Of a stretch of DNA of 64,000 nucleotides, positions 1 through 8,704 are shown piece by piece. Below the pieces are notes generated by a model. It searched no databases. It was not told the DNA's origin and saw only the letters and a list, made by a program, of their open reading frames with translations. A program made the translations under genes and the position numbers. The stretch covers positions 1 to 64,000 of the forward strand of contig JAXLQL010000037.1 in NCBI GenBank assembly GCA_046331625.1, read 5' to 3'. Every line of letters begins with the position of its first letter. Within the stretch, counting starts at the first letter, position 1. Source of the DNA: JAXLQL01 sp046331625 (GTDB lineage Bacteria; Acidobacteriota; Terriglobia; Bryobacterales; Bryobacteraceae).

Positions 1-2
1 GG

Positions 3-506
3 CACATCACCTACGAAGTCTTCCGCGACCTCGGCATCGCCTTCGGCGCCGTGCTCATCCTCATCTACGTGCTGGTAGTCGGATGGTTCCAGTCGCTCGC
101 CACGCCCATCATCATCATGGCCGCGATCCCGTTTTCACTCGTCGGAATCCTCCCCGCGCACGGCTTGCTCAACGCCTTCTTCACCGCGACATCGATGATC
201 GGCTTCATCGCCGGCGCGGGCATCGTGGTACGCAATTCGATCATCCTCGTCGACTTCATCGAACTCCGCCTCGCGCAAGGCATGCCCCTTGCCGAAGCCG
301 TCGTCGACGCGGGAGCCGTGCGCTTTCGCCCCATGATGCTCACCGCCGCTGCTGTCGTGGTGGGCTCGAGCGTCATACTCTTCGACCCCATTTTCCAAGG
401 TCTCGCCATCGCCCTCATGGCCGGCGAGATCGCATCTCTGGCACTGTCACGGATGACGGTGCCCATCGTCTACTACGTGTTCCATGCAAGGAGGTCAAAG
501 TCATGA
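3..506 (+). CDS. RND efflux transporter permease, C-terminal fragment (5' end outside window)
   Basis: Reads open from base 3 and encodes the last 167 residues of an inner-membrane RND pump (HAE1/CusA-like superfamily), which exports toxic compounds or metals using the proton gradient. Visible are hydrophobic helices (residues about 16-40, 55-70, 110-150) and the motif GIVVRNSIILVDFIE, which is highly characteristic of RND permeases between two TM segments, followed by AVRFRPMMLTAAAVVVG. The gene ends in an ATGA overlap with the next gene, so the two are translationally coupled. The substrate cannot be told from this piece. The start lies upstream of the window. Confidence 0.9.
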   Translation, partial: HITYEVFRDLGIAFGAVLILIYVLVVGWFQSLATPIIIMAAIPFSLVGILPAHGLLNAFFTATSMIGFIAGAGIVVRNSIILVDFIELRLAQGMPLAEAVVDAGAVRFRPMMLTAAAVVVGSSVILFDPIFQGLAIALMAGEIASLALSRMTVPIVYYVFHARRSKS

Positions 507-691
507 ACGTAGAACGTTCCCTTCGAATGATCGCGGGCGGCTTCGTAATGGCCAGCGTCGCGCTCGGCTACTGGGTGGATCCGCGCTTCTATTGGTTCAC
601 CGCATTCGTCGGCGCAAACCTATTCCAATCGGCGTTCACCAACTGGTGCCCGATGATGTCGATCTTGCGCAAGCTCGGCGTGCAGGGATGA
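503..691 (+). CDS. DUF2892 / YgaP-like small inner-membrane protein
   Basis: A 62-residue protein with two hydrophobic segments (residues about 8-26 and 30-46) and the ending QSAFTNWCPMMSILRKLG, which matches the DUF2892 family (the YgaP membrane domain) where a Cys-Pro follows 'F.S.FT..'. The start at 503 overlaps the RND stop (ATGA) and is preceded by a strong ribosome site AAGGAGGT at 489-496 lying inside the pump gene. DUF2892 proteins often sit beside sulfur or metal handling genes. Here it travels with the efflux pump. The exact role is unknown. Confidence 0.85.
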   Translation: MNVERSLRMIAGGFVMASVALGYWVDPRFYWFTAFVGANLFQSAFTNWCPMMSILRKLGVQG

Positions 692-705
692 AGTAACGCC
701 GGCGA

Positions 706-797
706 TCGTACTACTATCCTTCAGTTTCGTCGCCGGCCGCGAAGATCTCAGCCTCAGTGTAGGGCGGGCTTCAGCCAGCGCGGGACTTCAGTCCCGC
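706..797. repeat. Long copy of interspersed palindromic element with MITE-like end
   Basis: From about 706 the sequence matches, in reverse complement, the right half of the element at 35258-35346. It has the same end sequence (ACTATCCTTCAGTTTCGTCG), the same middle, and then a degenerate GGGCTTCAGCC hairpin and the perfect-arm hairpin GCGGGACTTCAGTCCCGC at 780-797. It is a one-ended copy, since no opposite inverted end was seen. Confidence 0.75.
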
Positions 798-1070
798 TTC
801 CGGGTTCTCCGCGCCGGTGCCTCATCACGTGTCGCGCAAATTCCGCAAACCCATTCCCCACAACCACATCCCGGGATCGATTTTGTAAGCCTCGCGACCT
901 GAAGCCTAGCCTGAGAACGTGGAGCCAAGCTCCGCGCGCTCTTTGACAGCCGAATCGCTTCCTCAGACACCGGCCGCTTCACGGCCCCGCGATCTCCCTC
1001 GGATAAAACGAACCCAAGAACCCAGGGGCCGTGCAGCCCAGAAGGACAGACACCCAAGCGCTACCTCACC

Positions 1071-1308
1071 CCGCGAAAGAACGAACCCAATCGTCTCCTA
1101 CGCCACAGACAGTGGGGCAGGCTTTCAGCCTGCAGCGGGGCTTTCAGTCCCGCTCTCCGGGCAGCGGAGCGAGTTTCAGGCCCCTAGACGGGCACCCCGC
1201 CGTACACGCTTCAGTCCCGCTGCCGATACTAGTCTCCACAGCGCCCCATTCGACACTTTCCGACACCCCGCTCGACCACCCGAGCCCCGCGAAAAAACGA
1301 ACCCAATC
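1071..1308. repeat. Short dispersed repeat centred on CGAACCCAATC
   Basis: Two near-identical units (1071-1093 and 1285-1308) share CCGCGAAA-AACGAACCCAATC, and a shorter related unit lies at 1005-1018 (AAAACGAACCCAAG). All are direct repeats in one intergenic region. No function can be assigned. Confidence 0.6.
1112..1153. repeat. Palindromic double-hairpin repeat copy
   Basis: GTGGGGCAGGCTTTCAGCCT followed by a GGGGCTTTCAGTCCCGC hairpin. It is the reverse orientation of the copies at 21194-21232 and 38143-38182, with an extra T in each loop. A partial copy (CTTCAGTCCCGC) follows at 1209-1220. Confidence 0.75.
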
Positions 1309-1327
1309 CCGGCCGGGACCGCTCCGC

Positions 1328-2545
1328 CTACCAGTCCACCACCGAACCGTCATCCGTGTCGTACGCCGCTCGATACGGCCGCGGCTCACCCACCTGCGCC
1401 TTCAGCTTGTCCTCGTCGATCGTGATCCCCAACCCGGGATCCGTCAAAGCCGGACGATGCCCGTTCGACACCGGCGGCAAGGGCTTCGCCAGCAGATCCG
1501 TGTACTCGTTATCGCCCCGCTCCTGAATCAGGAAATTGGGAATCGAGAACGCGATCTGCAAGCTCGCCGCAAGCGAGCACGGACCCTGCGGATTGTGCGG
1601 AGCCAGCGGCGAGTAGTAAGCCTCGGCCATGCCCGCGATGATCTTCAGTTCCGTGATGCCGCCGGCGTAGCAAACATCCGGCTGCAGGATCGTCGCCGCG
1701 CGCTTCTCGAGAATCTCGCGAAAGCCCCACTTCGTGAAGATGCGTTCGCCGGTGGCAATCGGCACGTGCGTCTTGCGAGCCATCTCGGCCATCACGTCCA
1801 CGTTCAGCGCCTGCGCGATCTCTTCATAGAACCACGGATCGTAGGGCTCGAGAGCCTTGATCAGCCGCATCGCAGTCGGCGGTTGAATCGCACCGTGGAA
1901 CTCCACGCCGATATCCACTCCCTTGCCTTGCTTCTCGCGCAGCGCCTTGAACCGTTCGCAGACCTCGTCCACGAACAAAGCGCCTTCGTTGTATTTGAAC
2001 GGCCGCCGCGTGTTGCTCCCGGGCAGCACCTTCATCGCGTTCACGCCGTTCTTTCCCGGAACTCCGTAGACACGAGCGCGCTCGCGCGTCGGTCCGCCGA
2101 GCAACCGGTGCACCGGGACGCCGTAGCACTTGCCCGTGATGTCCCACAGCGCCTGGTCGATGCCGCTCGAGATCGCGGTCTTGATCGGACCACCGCGATA
2201 GAACGCGCCGCGATGGATCGCCTGCCAATGGAGGCCAACCTGCCGCGGATCCTTGCCCACGAGGTAGTCACTCACGTCCAGCGCGCCCGCCGCGCAAGCC
2301 TTGGCATCGTCTTTCAGCATCTCGCCCCAGCCGGTGACGCCGGCGTCGGTCGAGATCTTCACGAACACCCAGGAGTTCTTCAACACGAATGACTCGATCT
2401 TGGTCACCTTGATCTTGTCGTTCGGCCCAATGGCGGCCATCGCGTCGCAGCGCTTGGCGGAAAAGGCTTCCATGCTGAACAGAGCGGCGGGTCCGTAGAA
2501 CAAGGACTGTAGCCACGATCGTCTGGTGAATTGAGCCGGGTTCAT
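1328..2545 (-). CDS. Mandelate racemase/muconate-lactonizing enzyme family protein, exported (galactonate dehydratase-like)
   Basis: A 405-residue enolase-superfamily enzyme, probably an acid-sugar dehydratase or racemase. The N-terminal lid domain carries IESFVLKN and GVTGWGE (residues about 45-75). The barrel domain carries GVEFHGAI, ATGERIF and the end-of-barrel APHNPQGP. The N-terminus has a twin-arginine-like signal (TRRSWLQSLFYGPAALFS), unusual for this mostly cytoplasmic family but common in acidobacterial sugar-acid enzymes, so a periplasmic location is likely. The start has a good ribosome site (AGGAG, about 9 bases upstream) and a TACAAT box about 22 bases upstream. It is divergent from the TonB receptor gene at 2608, with which it may share a carbohydrate-use role. 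The substrate is unknown. Confidence 0.85.
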   Translation of the reverse strand: MNPAQFTRRSWLQSLFYGPAALFSMEAFSAKRCDAMAAIGPNDKIKVTKIESFVLKNSWVFVKISTDAGVTGWGEMLKDDAKACAAGALDVSDYLVGKDPRQVGLHWQAIHRGAFYRGGPIKTAISSGIDQALWDITGKCYGVPVHRLLGGPTRERARVYGVPGKNGVNAMKVLPGSNTRRPFKYNEGALFVDEVCERFKALREKQGKGVDIGVEFHGAIQPPTAMRLIKALEPYDPWFYEEIAQALNVDVMAEMARKTHVPIATGERIFTKWGFREILEKRAATILQPDVCYAGGITELKIIAGMAEAYYSPLAPHNPQGPCSLAASLQIAFSIPNFLIQERGDNEYTDLLAKPLPPVSNGHRPALTDPGLGITIDEDKLKAQVGEPRPYRAAYDTDDGSVVDW

Positions 2546-2592
2546 TCGTTGGGTCTCCTGTGCGATTGTAAACCGCCGGGCCTGTGTCGTGA

Positions 2593-2598
2593 TAAAAT
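2593..2598 (+). promoter_or_regulatory. Extended -10 box of the TonB receptor gene, leaderless type
   Basis: TG-A-TAAAAT lies 9 bases before the GTG start at 2608 with no ribosome-binding sequence between. The predicted transcript would begin within a few bases of the start codon. Confidence 0.5.
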
Positions 2599-2607
2599 TA
2601 CAGTGTT

Positions 2608-5600
2608 GTGTTTAAGAGTCGAGTGGCCCGCTTGCTCGCCACAGCCGTGCTTTTCGCCGTGCGTGCCCTCGCGCAGTCGACCAAAGCAGAACTCCTCGGA
2701 ACCGTCCGCGATCCGTCGGGCGTCCCGGCAGACAACGCCCGCGTCGAGTTGACCAATGCCGCCACCGGAGTCACCGCCGCAACTCGTACAGGAGCACAAG
2801 GCGAGTATGTCTTCTTCGCGCTCTCGGCTGGCCAATACCGGCTGGCCGTTTCCAAAGATGGCTTCACGCCGCTGCGCCGCGAAGGCGTCGTACTCCGAAC
2901 CGGCGACCGCATTGTCATCGATCTCTCTCTCGAGCTCGCCGCTGCAAGCGCATCCCTCGAAGTAACCGCCGCCGCGCCCCTGCTCCAGACGAGCCGGGGA
3001 ACCGTGAGCTTCGTCGTCGAGCAACAGAAAGTGGCCACGCTTCCGATCGATGGCCGCAACTTCGTCCCCCTCATCGCGCTCGCGCCCGGTGTCACGCTTC
3101 CGCCCGGCAGCGTGCTGCCTCGCATCAACGGCAGCCGCCCGCGTGTCAGCGAGTACATCTATGACGGCGTCAGCGTGCTGCAGCCGGAGCCCGGCCAGGT
3201 GGCGTTCTACCCAATCATCGATGCCATCGAAGAGTTCCGCGTGGAGACCAACAGCTACTCGGCCGAGTATGGGCGCTCCAACGGCGGCGTGATCATGGTC
3301 AATCAGAAGTCCGGCGCGAACCAGCTTCATGGCACGGTCTTCGAGTTCTTCCGCAACGAACGGCTCAATGCACGCAACCTATTCGCCACTAACGGACCGA
3401 AGCCGCTCTTCCGCCGCAACCAATACGGCTTCACTCTCGGCGGACCGGTTCAGAAGAACCGGACCTTCTTCTTCGCCGATTGGCAGGGCACGCGGCTCGG
3501 CGCCGGAGTGGTCCGCACCAGCACCGTGCCGAGCGCGGCGCAGCGTAGCGGCGTGTTCCTCGCGCCCGTCTACGATCCCGCAACCACGCGGCGATCGGAT
3601 GGAGCGTGGTTGCGCGACGCCTTCCCGGGCAACACGATTCCCGCAGCGCGTTTCGATCGCGCCGCGCAAGCCGTGGTGGAACGCTATCCCGCGCCCAACG
3701 TTGCCGGCGCTACCGCGAACAACTATCGCCGGACCGGCAATGACACAACCGCCGCGGAGCAATTCGACGGCCGCGTGGACCGCTACTTCGGCACACGCCA
3801 TCGCATCTTCGGGCGCTACTCGTTCCTGCGAGACGACAGCAGACCCACCACGCCGCTTCCCGATGGAAGCGGCAACCTCACCACCGGCGTCATCGCGAAC
3901 ACGTTGACTCGCGCGGACAGCCTGGTGGCCGAGCACACGCTGACGGTGTCGCCCGCTGCGGTGAACCAGTTGCGCTTCGGATACACGCGCCGCCGCTTCG
4001 AGCGCAACGCGAGTTCGCTCGTCTCCGCGCTGCCGGTCTACGACATCACCGGGCTGCAGCAACTCGGGCCGCCGTCCAACTCGAACGCGCGCCTCGGGAC
4101 ATCGGTCACCCAGATCGTCGACAACTACTCGTGGACCCCGCGCCGCTCGCACAGCATCAAGGCTGGCGCCGACCTTCGCTGGGAAACACTCGACGTGCTG
4201 CAGCCAGCGAGCCCGAACGGCAACTTCCAGTTCACGCCGATCTTCACAGGCCGCCTTGCCGCGAGTGGCGCGGTCACGCCGGGCACTGGGGACAGCTTCG
4301 CCTCGTTCCTCACTGGGCAGGTCACTCGATACTCGATCGACGTGCAGCCCGATACGATCCAGCCGCGAGCCGCGATCGCCGAGTTCTTCCTGCAAGACGA
4401 CTGGCGAGTCACCGATCGCCTGACGCTGAATCCGGGAGTCCGCTACACGCTCAACTTCCCTTCCACCGTGATCGGCAACCGAGGCGCGGTGTTCAACCTC
4501 GGCACGCAACGGCTCGACCTGCTCGGCGTCAATGGCACGCCCCGCTCGGCGCGCAACCTCGAGAAGGCGAACTTCGCGCCACGCATGGGGCTCGCCTATC
4601 GCCTCGCGCCTTCGTTCGTGGTTCGCGCCGGATACGGAATGACGTGGATCGAGCAAGCCGGCATCACCACTCCGTTCACCACGCCGCTGTTCCCGTTCAT
4701 CCAGACGCTGGGCCAGCAAACGCTCGACAACATCGCGTCGGCGTTCGTGCTCTCGCAAGGGCCGAGCGTCCGCGCGCAGTCGCCTGGTCCTGATTCGGGT
4801 CTCGGTCAAGGAGTCTTCGGAGTGCAGCGCGACAACGGCAGCGGCTACGCGCAGCAATGGAACCTGACATTGCAGAAGACAGTCGGTGCGCACTGGAGCA
4901 TTGAAGCCGGCTACCTGGGTTCGAAGCTCACGCGGCTCGGCGTGCCTGACGTCAACCTGAATCAACTCACCGTGGACCAACTCGCCTTGGGTAGCCAGTT
5001 GACAGACCAAGTGCCGAACCCGTACCCCGGAATACCATCCATCGCCCGAGGCCAATTGCTGCGACCCTACCCGCGCTTCACCACGGTCGCGCTCTACCGC
5101 AATAACACCGGCCACTCTACGTATCACGCTTTGCAAGCACGCGTCGAGAAGCGCTTCTCGCGCGGTCTCACCTTCACCGCCGCATACACACTCTCACGGC
5201 TCATCGACGATGCGGGCGCGGTGTTCGACTCGGCCTTGCTCGCGGGTCCGGTGGCGAACTTCCAAGCGGCCGACAGCTTCAACAAGCGCCTCGAGAAAGA
5301 CGTGTCCACGGGCAACGTCCCGCACGTGTTCTCCTCGGGCTTCGTCTACCAGTTGCCGTTCGGTCTACAGGTAGCCGCACTGGTGCGAGCGCAATCGGGC
5401 AGTCCTGTCGCGGTCATGCAGGCAGCGAACCTGAACGCCTTCGCCGGCTTCGGAATCCAGCGGCCGAACCGTCTCGCCGACCCTGCGTTACCTGCGAGCA
5501 GCCGCAGCCCCGCGCGATGGTTCGATACGGCCGCGTTCTCGCCAGCCCCGCAGTTCACCATCGGCAGCAGCTCGCGCAATCCGGTGACCGGCCCGGGATA

Positions 5601-5802
5601 TCGCACGGTGGATCTCATGCTCGGCAAGACCTTCGCCCTCGGTGAGCGCGCACGAGCCGAGTTCCGCGCCGAAGCCTTCAACGCTCTCAACACGCCGCCA
5701 CTCGGGAGTCCGAATGGAAGCTTCGGCAGCGCCGCGTTCGGCAGCATCGCTACCGCACTCGACCCGCGCGTGTTCGAGCTCGTACTCAAGCTGCATTTCT
5801 GA
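2608..5802 (+). CDS. TonB-dependent outer-membrane receptor with carboxypeptidase-regulatory-like domain (Oar-like)
   Basis: A 1064-residue outer-membrane transporter. A signal peptide ends near ALAQS (residue about 23). It is followed by a carboxypeptidase-regulatory-like Ig-fold domain (about 25-110: AELLGTVRDPSGVPADNARV, then VAKDG-type strand), a plug domain (about 115-225, with RINGSRPRVSEYIYDGV) and a long beta-barrel ending in the terminal aromatic signature (LVLKLHF). Such proteins take up large glycans or other ligands using the TonB system. The start chosen is GTG 2608, the only one that gives a normal signal peptide. It is divergent from the sugar-acid enzyme gene. The ligand cannot be read from sequence. 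Confidence 0.93.
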   Translation: MFKSRVARLLATAVLFAVRALAQSTKAELLGTVRDPSGVPADNARVELTNAATGVTAATRTGAQGEYVFFALSAGQYRLAVSKDGFTPLRREGVVLRTGDRIVIDLSLELAAASASLEVTAAAPLLQTSRGTVSFVVEQQKVATLPIDGRNFVPLIALAPGVTLPPGSVLPRINGSRPRVSEYIYDGVSVLQPEPGQVAFYPIIDAIEEFRVETNSYSAEYGRSNGGVIMVNQKSGANQLHGTVFEFFRNERLNARNLFATNGPKPLFRRNQYGFTLGGPVQKNRTFFFADWQGTRLGAGVVRTSTVPSAAQRSGVFLAPVYDPATTRRSDGAWLRDAFPGNTIPAARFDRAAQAVVERYPAPNVAGATANNYRRTGNDTTAAEQFDGRVDRYFGTRHRIFGRYSFLRDDSRPTTPLPDGSGNLTTGVIANTLTRADSLVAEHTLTVSPAAVNQLRFGYTRRRFERNASSLVSALPVYDITGLQQLGPPSNSNARLGTSVTQIVDNYSWTPRRSHSIKAGADLRWETLDVLQPASPNGNFQFTPIFTGRLAASGAVTPGTGDSFASFLTGQVTRYSIDVQPDTIQPRAAIAEFFLQDDWRVTDRLTLNPGVRYTLNFPSTVIGNRGAVFNLGTQRLDLLGVNGTPRSARNLEKANFAPRMGLAYRLAPSFVVRAGYGMTWIEQAGITTPFTTPLFPFIQTLGQQTLDNIASAFVLSQGPSVRAQSPGPDSGLGQGVFGVQRDNGSGYAQQWNLTLQKTVGAHWSIEAGYLGSKLTRLGVPDVNLNQLTVDQLALGSQLTDQVPNPYPGIPSIARGQLLRPYPRFTTVALYRNNTGHSTYHALQARVEKRFSRGLTFTAAYTLSRLIDDAGAVFDSALLAGPVANFQAADSFNKRLEKDVSTGNVPHVFSSGFVYQLPFGLQVAALVRAQSGSPVAVMQAANLNAFAGFGIQRPNRLADPALPASSRSPARWFDTAAFSPAPQFTIGSSSRNPVTGPGYRTVDLMLGKTFALGERARAEFRAEAFNALNTPPLGSPNGSFGSAAFGSIATALDPRVFELVLKLHF

Positions 5803-5807
5803 TGCGC

Positions 5808-5813
5808 TAGACT
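5808..5813 (+). promoter_or_regulatory. -10-like box, leaderless type, before the HTH/PBP regulator
   Basis: TAGACT ends 10 bases before ATG 5824, just after the TonB gene stop. No ribosome-binding sequence is seen. Confidence 0.35.
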
Positions 5814-5823
5814 CGACGGTTCA

Positions 5824-6957
5824 ATGGACACCCGTGACAAGACCCGCGTGGAAAGCCGCCTCGCCGCTGTGCGCAAGACGCGCGGCGTCGGAGCCTCCGA
5901 TCTGGCGCGCCGCGTGGGTGTAAGCCGCCAGACCATCTACGCCATTGAAGCCGGAACCTATGTGCCGAACACCGGGGTCGCGTTACAACTGGCGCGCGAG
6001 CTCGAGGTGACGGTCGACGAGTTGTTCTCGCTCCATGACGGCGGAGCGCATGCAGCCGAAGCACTCTCCGCCGAGGTGCTGAGCGCCGAAGCGCCGGCGC
6101 AGGGGCAGCCGGTGAAGTTGTGCCAGATCGGGTCGCGATGGGTGAGCGTACCGGTGAGCGCATCTCCTTATTACATGCCCGAAGCCGACGGAATCATCAA
6201 GGCCCCCAACCGAACGAAGGGCCGAGTCGAGTTGCTGGTGATCGCCAAAGAGGAAGCCGCGCAGAAGCGGATCGTGCTCGCGGGGTGCGATCCCGCCACG
6301 GGACTCCTCGCTCGCATGACCGAGAAGATCAGCGGCGTGGAGGTAGTATGCGCGGGAGCGTCGAGCAAGCTGGCGTTGACTTGGATGATCGAAGGCAAAG
6401 CGCACATCGCCGGCTCGCACCTGGAAGACGAGAAGACGGGCGAGTTCAACCTTCCATTCCTGCGCAAGCAGTTCCCCGGCGAAGATCTGACCGTGGTCAC
6501 CTTCGCGCGATGGGAAGAGGGCTTCGTGGTGGCGCCTGGAAATCCGAAGTCGATTCGCAAAGCGGCCGACCTCGCCCGCCGCAACGTGCGCTTCGTCAAT
6601 CGCGAACCCGGATCGGGCAGCCGCACCTTGCTCGATCAGTTGCTCGAACACGCGGGCGTGGACAAAGAACGAGTGCAGGGCTACGATCGCGTGGCGTTCG
6701 GGCACCTGGCTGCTGCGTATCGCGTGGTGACAGGCGAAGCCGATGCGTGCCTTGCGACACGTTCGGCGGCGCAATCATTCCATCTCGACTTTGTTCCGGT
6801 GCACGCCGAACGATATGACCTGGTAATGCGGCGCCGGACCGCCGAGTTGCCCGCCGTGAAAGCGTTCCTCGACGTGCTGCAACGAGCGACGTTGCGACGC
6901 AAGCTCGAGGTACTGGCGGGCTACGATACATCGCAGACCGGCGCCGTGGTGCTGTAG
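5824..6957 (+). CDS. XRE-type HTH regulator fused to a periplasmic-binding-like sensor domain (PBP_like family)
   Basis: A 377-residue one-component regulator. An XRE-type helix-turn-helix is at residues 15-68 (LARRVGVSRQTIYAIEAGTY). It is followed by a substrate-binding fold of the molybdate-binding-protein type (about 125-370), whose hallmark NREPGSGSRTLLDQLL is present. Relatives with this architecture usually control molybdate or tungstate transporters and molybdoenzymes. No such gene lies nearby. Its neighbour is the aromatic catabolic island, so sensing of an organic anion is also possible. It is probably cytoplasmic because it has no signal peptide. The ligand is unproven. Confidence 0.8.
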   Translation: MDTRDKTRVESRLAAVRKTRGVGASDLARRVGVSRQTIYAIEAGTYVPNTGVALQLARELEVTVDELFSLHDGGAHAAEALSAEVLSAEAPAQGQPVKLCQIGSRWVSVPVSASPYYMPEADGIIKAPNRTKGRVELLVIAKEEAAQKRIVLAGCDPATGLLARMTEKISGVEVVCAGASSKLALTWMIEGKAHIAGSHLEDEKTGEFNLPFLRKQFPGEDLTVVTFARWEEGFVVAPGNPKSIRKAADLARRNVRFVNREPGSGSRTLLDQLLEHAGVDKERVQGYDRVAFGHLAAAYRVVTGEADACLATRSAAQSFHLDFVPVHAERYDLVMRRRTAELPAVKAFLDVLQRATLRRKLEVLAGYDTSQTGAVVL

Positions 6958-6965
6958 GGGCTACC

Positions 6966-7394
6966 CTACTTGGTCAACTCACGCAGGAGCGTTTCGCACG
7001 ACTCGTCCGCACACGGCGTGACCCTGGCTTTGCCGTCTTTGATCACGCTTCGAACCGCCGGCGTCGAGAGGATCTTGTCACCAACGACAACCGCGATGGG
7101 TTGATCGATCCGTGACCGCGTCAGATCCTCGAGACGCTTGGCAGCTTCCGGCGCAAGCTGGACTCCGAGCCAGCTAGCGCGCGGGCTCCGGTTCACCTCG
7201 GGCTTGCCCTCGATCGTGAGCGGCGCGAAGTTCGCCGTGTCGAGCACGACGTCTTTGCCGTTGAACTGCCGCACGACGAGGTTCTTACCCGCTGCACCGG
7301 CCTTCTCGACGGCGTACACGCCGTTCGCCAAGCGCCCATTCTGGGCCATCAGGGCGCTGCCTGACAGCGCCACAATCAACATTGCTTTGTTCAT
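6966..7394 (-). CDS. Small secreted protein resembling the SecDF P1 head subdomain
   Basis: A 142-residue protein with a cleavable signal peptide (residues 1-17, ending LMAQ). The second half resembles the periplasmic P1 head of SecD: a segment WLGVQLAPEAAKRLEDLT followed by PIAVVVGDKILSTPAVRSVI and then GKARVT. In SecD/SecF this pattern is V.L...A...F..LT, AIVLDG.V.SAP.V...I. No membrane helices of SecD are present, so this is a free-standing head-like domain. Two Cys near the C-terminus (CADESC) could form a disulfide. It has a GGAG ribosome site about 9 bases upstream of the start. It converges with the regulator at 5824-6957. The function is unknown. Confidence 0.6.
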   Translation of the reverse strand: MNKAMLIVALSGSALMAQNGRLANGVYAVEKAGAAGKNLVVRQFNGKDVVLDTANFAPLTIEGKPEVNRSPRASWLGVQLAPEAAKRLEDLTRSRIDQPIAVVVGDKILSTPAVRSVIKDGKARVTPCADESCETLLRELTK

Positions 7395-7883
7395 GAGATC
7401 AAACTCCAGATACTGTGATACTGGTAGATTGCCGGCGCTCCCGAACGTGTCGAGGAGCGCGAGACCTTGGCGATGTTTCGATCAGGAGTTGGCCGGCGGA
7501 GGCCGGTGGAACAAAGGGGGAAATTTCAGCGGCGCGGGTTCCGGCTCCATTCGCGCGGCCGTTCGAAGGCTGGCCCTTCTCGCGAAGCCGGCCGGCACGT
7601 CTCCCTTCGTGGCGTGGAAGGTCCAGCTAATCCGCGTGACCGCTTTCGATTGGTCCGCGGTTTTGATCACTCTCGGCGCGGGCTCACATAGAACCGAGAA
7701 GCCGGCGGGATCGTCTCTAAGATATGCCGCGGCGCATACGTGATCGCCGTGGCAGGCGCCACGACAACGAAGCAATGAAAGTAAGACTCGCGAACTTACG
7801 AAGCACATCTGAATGCGAGCGGTGCTGCTGCTTCTTCAAGCTACCTGACGAGATTCTACCCAGTGGCGCGGGAAGTCAAACCA
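7395..7883. other. Gene-free stretch, possible relic sequence
   Basis: About 490 bases between the secreted-protein gene and the 3' end of the hydratase-lyase relic. Short open frames exist on both strands but none resembles a family I know, and the local base pattern looks like degraded coding sequence. No repeat copy or clear terminator was seen. Confidence 0.4.
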
Positions 7884-8692
7884 TTACTGCTTCGACTTGT
7901 CGTATGCGCCGAGTCCGGGTTTGTAGCTCTTCTCGTCGAGGAACAGCGCATACTTCGCCCCGCCCTTCGCTTGTCGAGCGAGTTGGCGGCTTTCCTGCGC
8001 GCACCAGGAAGTCCTCAGCGTTGTCGTAGGTCATCTCCATCACGCGGCGCACGGCGCTGGCGGCCTTAAGTGGCCCAGTTCTTTTGGAGGAGCTTGTTGG
8101 CGACCTCGGTACGTCTTCGAGTTGCGCAAGTGGCACCGACTCGTTGACAAGCCCGGGCGCGCTTCGGCGGTCTGTCCGTCGATCATCTCGCCGAGCAGCG
8201 CGTGGCCATCGCGGCGCGCATCGGCATGAGCATCGTGGCTACCTTGGTTGCGCCACCTCAGGCAGGATGCCCCGATTGATCTCCGAGACCGAACTGCGCT
8301 TCATCGGCGCAGAAGGCGGAGTCCGCAGGCGAACAGTGGGCCATATCCGCCACCGAAGCACCATCCCGTTGACCATGGCGATGGTGGTCTTCTGATACCA
8401 GCGCAGGCGTCGCCACCATCCGTAGGCTTCGCGTTGCGATGCGCGAATCGCGCCAAGGCCCTGCGCTTCTCGTTCTCGCGGAAATACTCTTTGAGTCCAT
8501 CCCGCGGACCAGGCGAGATAGCCATCGCCCGGCGAGCACGCCCACGTCATCGCAGAAACTGGAGCTCGTCGAGCACTTGCATCATGCGGCAGTTCCAGCA
8601 GGGCTCATCGCGTACTTCTCAGGGCGGTTGACGAGCCAGGCGATGTTGTTGGCGACCGTGAATGCAGCGGTGTCTCTCTCTGATGCGCTCAT
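7884..8692 (-). pseudogene. Hydroxycinnamoyl-CoA (feruloyl-CoA) hydratase-lyase, multiply frameshifted
   Basis: Pieces of one enoyl-CoA hydratase-superfamily protein appear in order across all three minus frames. They are the N-terminus MSASERD then NIAWLVNRPEK, GLKEYFRENE, REAYGWWRRLRWYQKTTIAM, VNG then WCFGGGYGPLFACGL, SVSEINRGILP, VPLAQL, RRVMEMTYDNAEDFLVRA, and the C-terminus DEKSYKPGLGAYDKSKQ just before the stop at 7884. The WWRRLRWYQK...NGWCFGGG pattern is specific to p-hydroxycinnamoyl-CoA hydratase/lyase, which cleaves feruloyl-CoA to vanillin and acetyl-CoA. It would follow the synthetase encoded at 16319-18085. An AAGGAG ribosome site is still present. As written it cannot make an intact enzyme. 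Confidence 0.8.
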
Positions 8693-8704
8693 TGTAGGAA
8701 GGCT

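Larger units (their letters stand above)
692..1327. other. Gene-free region rich in short repeats
   Basis: 636 bases between a plus-strand operon end and the 3' end of a minus-strand gene. No convincing protein gene was found. It holds one long copy of the interspersed palindromic element (706-797), a second double-hairpin copy (1112-1153), a partial copy (1209-1220) and three copies of a different short repeat centred on CGAACCCAA (1005-1018, 1071-1093, 1285-1308). Short open frames here translate repeat sequence only. Confidence 0.6.

Noticed and set aside
1031..2392. A 453-codon plus-strand frame over the mandelate-racemase-type gene
   Set aside because: Arg/His/Pro-rich shadow of the real minus-strand gene, beginning in repeat sequence.
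3379..5136. A 585-codon open frame on the minus strand inside the first TonB receptor gene
   Set aside because: Shadow of a GC-rich gene: low-complexity Arg/Glu-rich product with no recognisable family, and the opposite strand is clearly a receptor.
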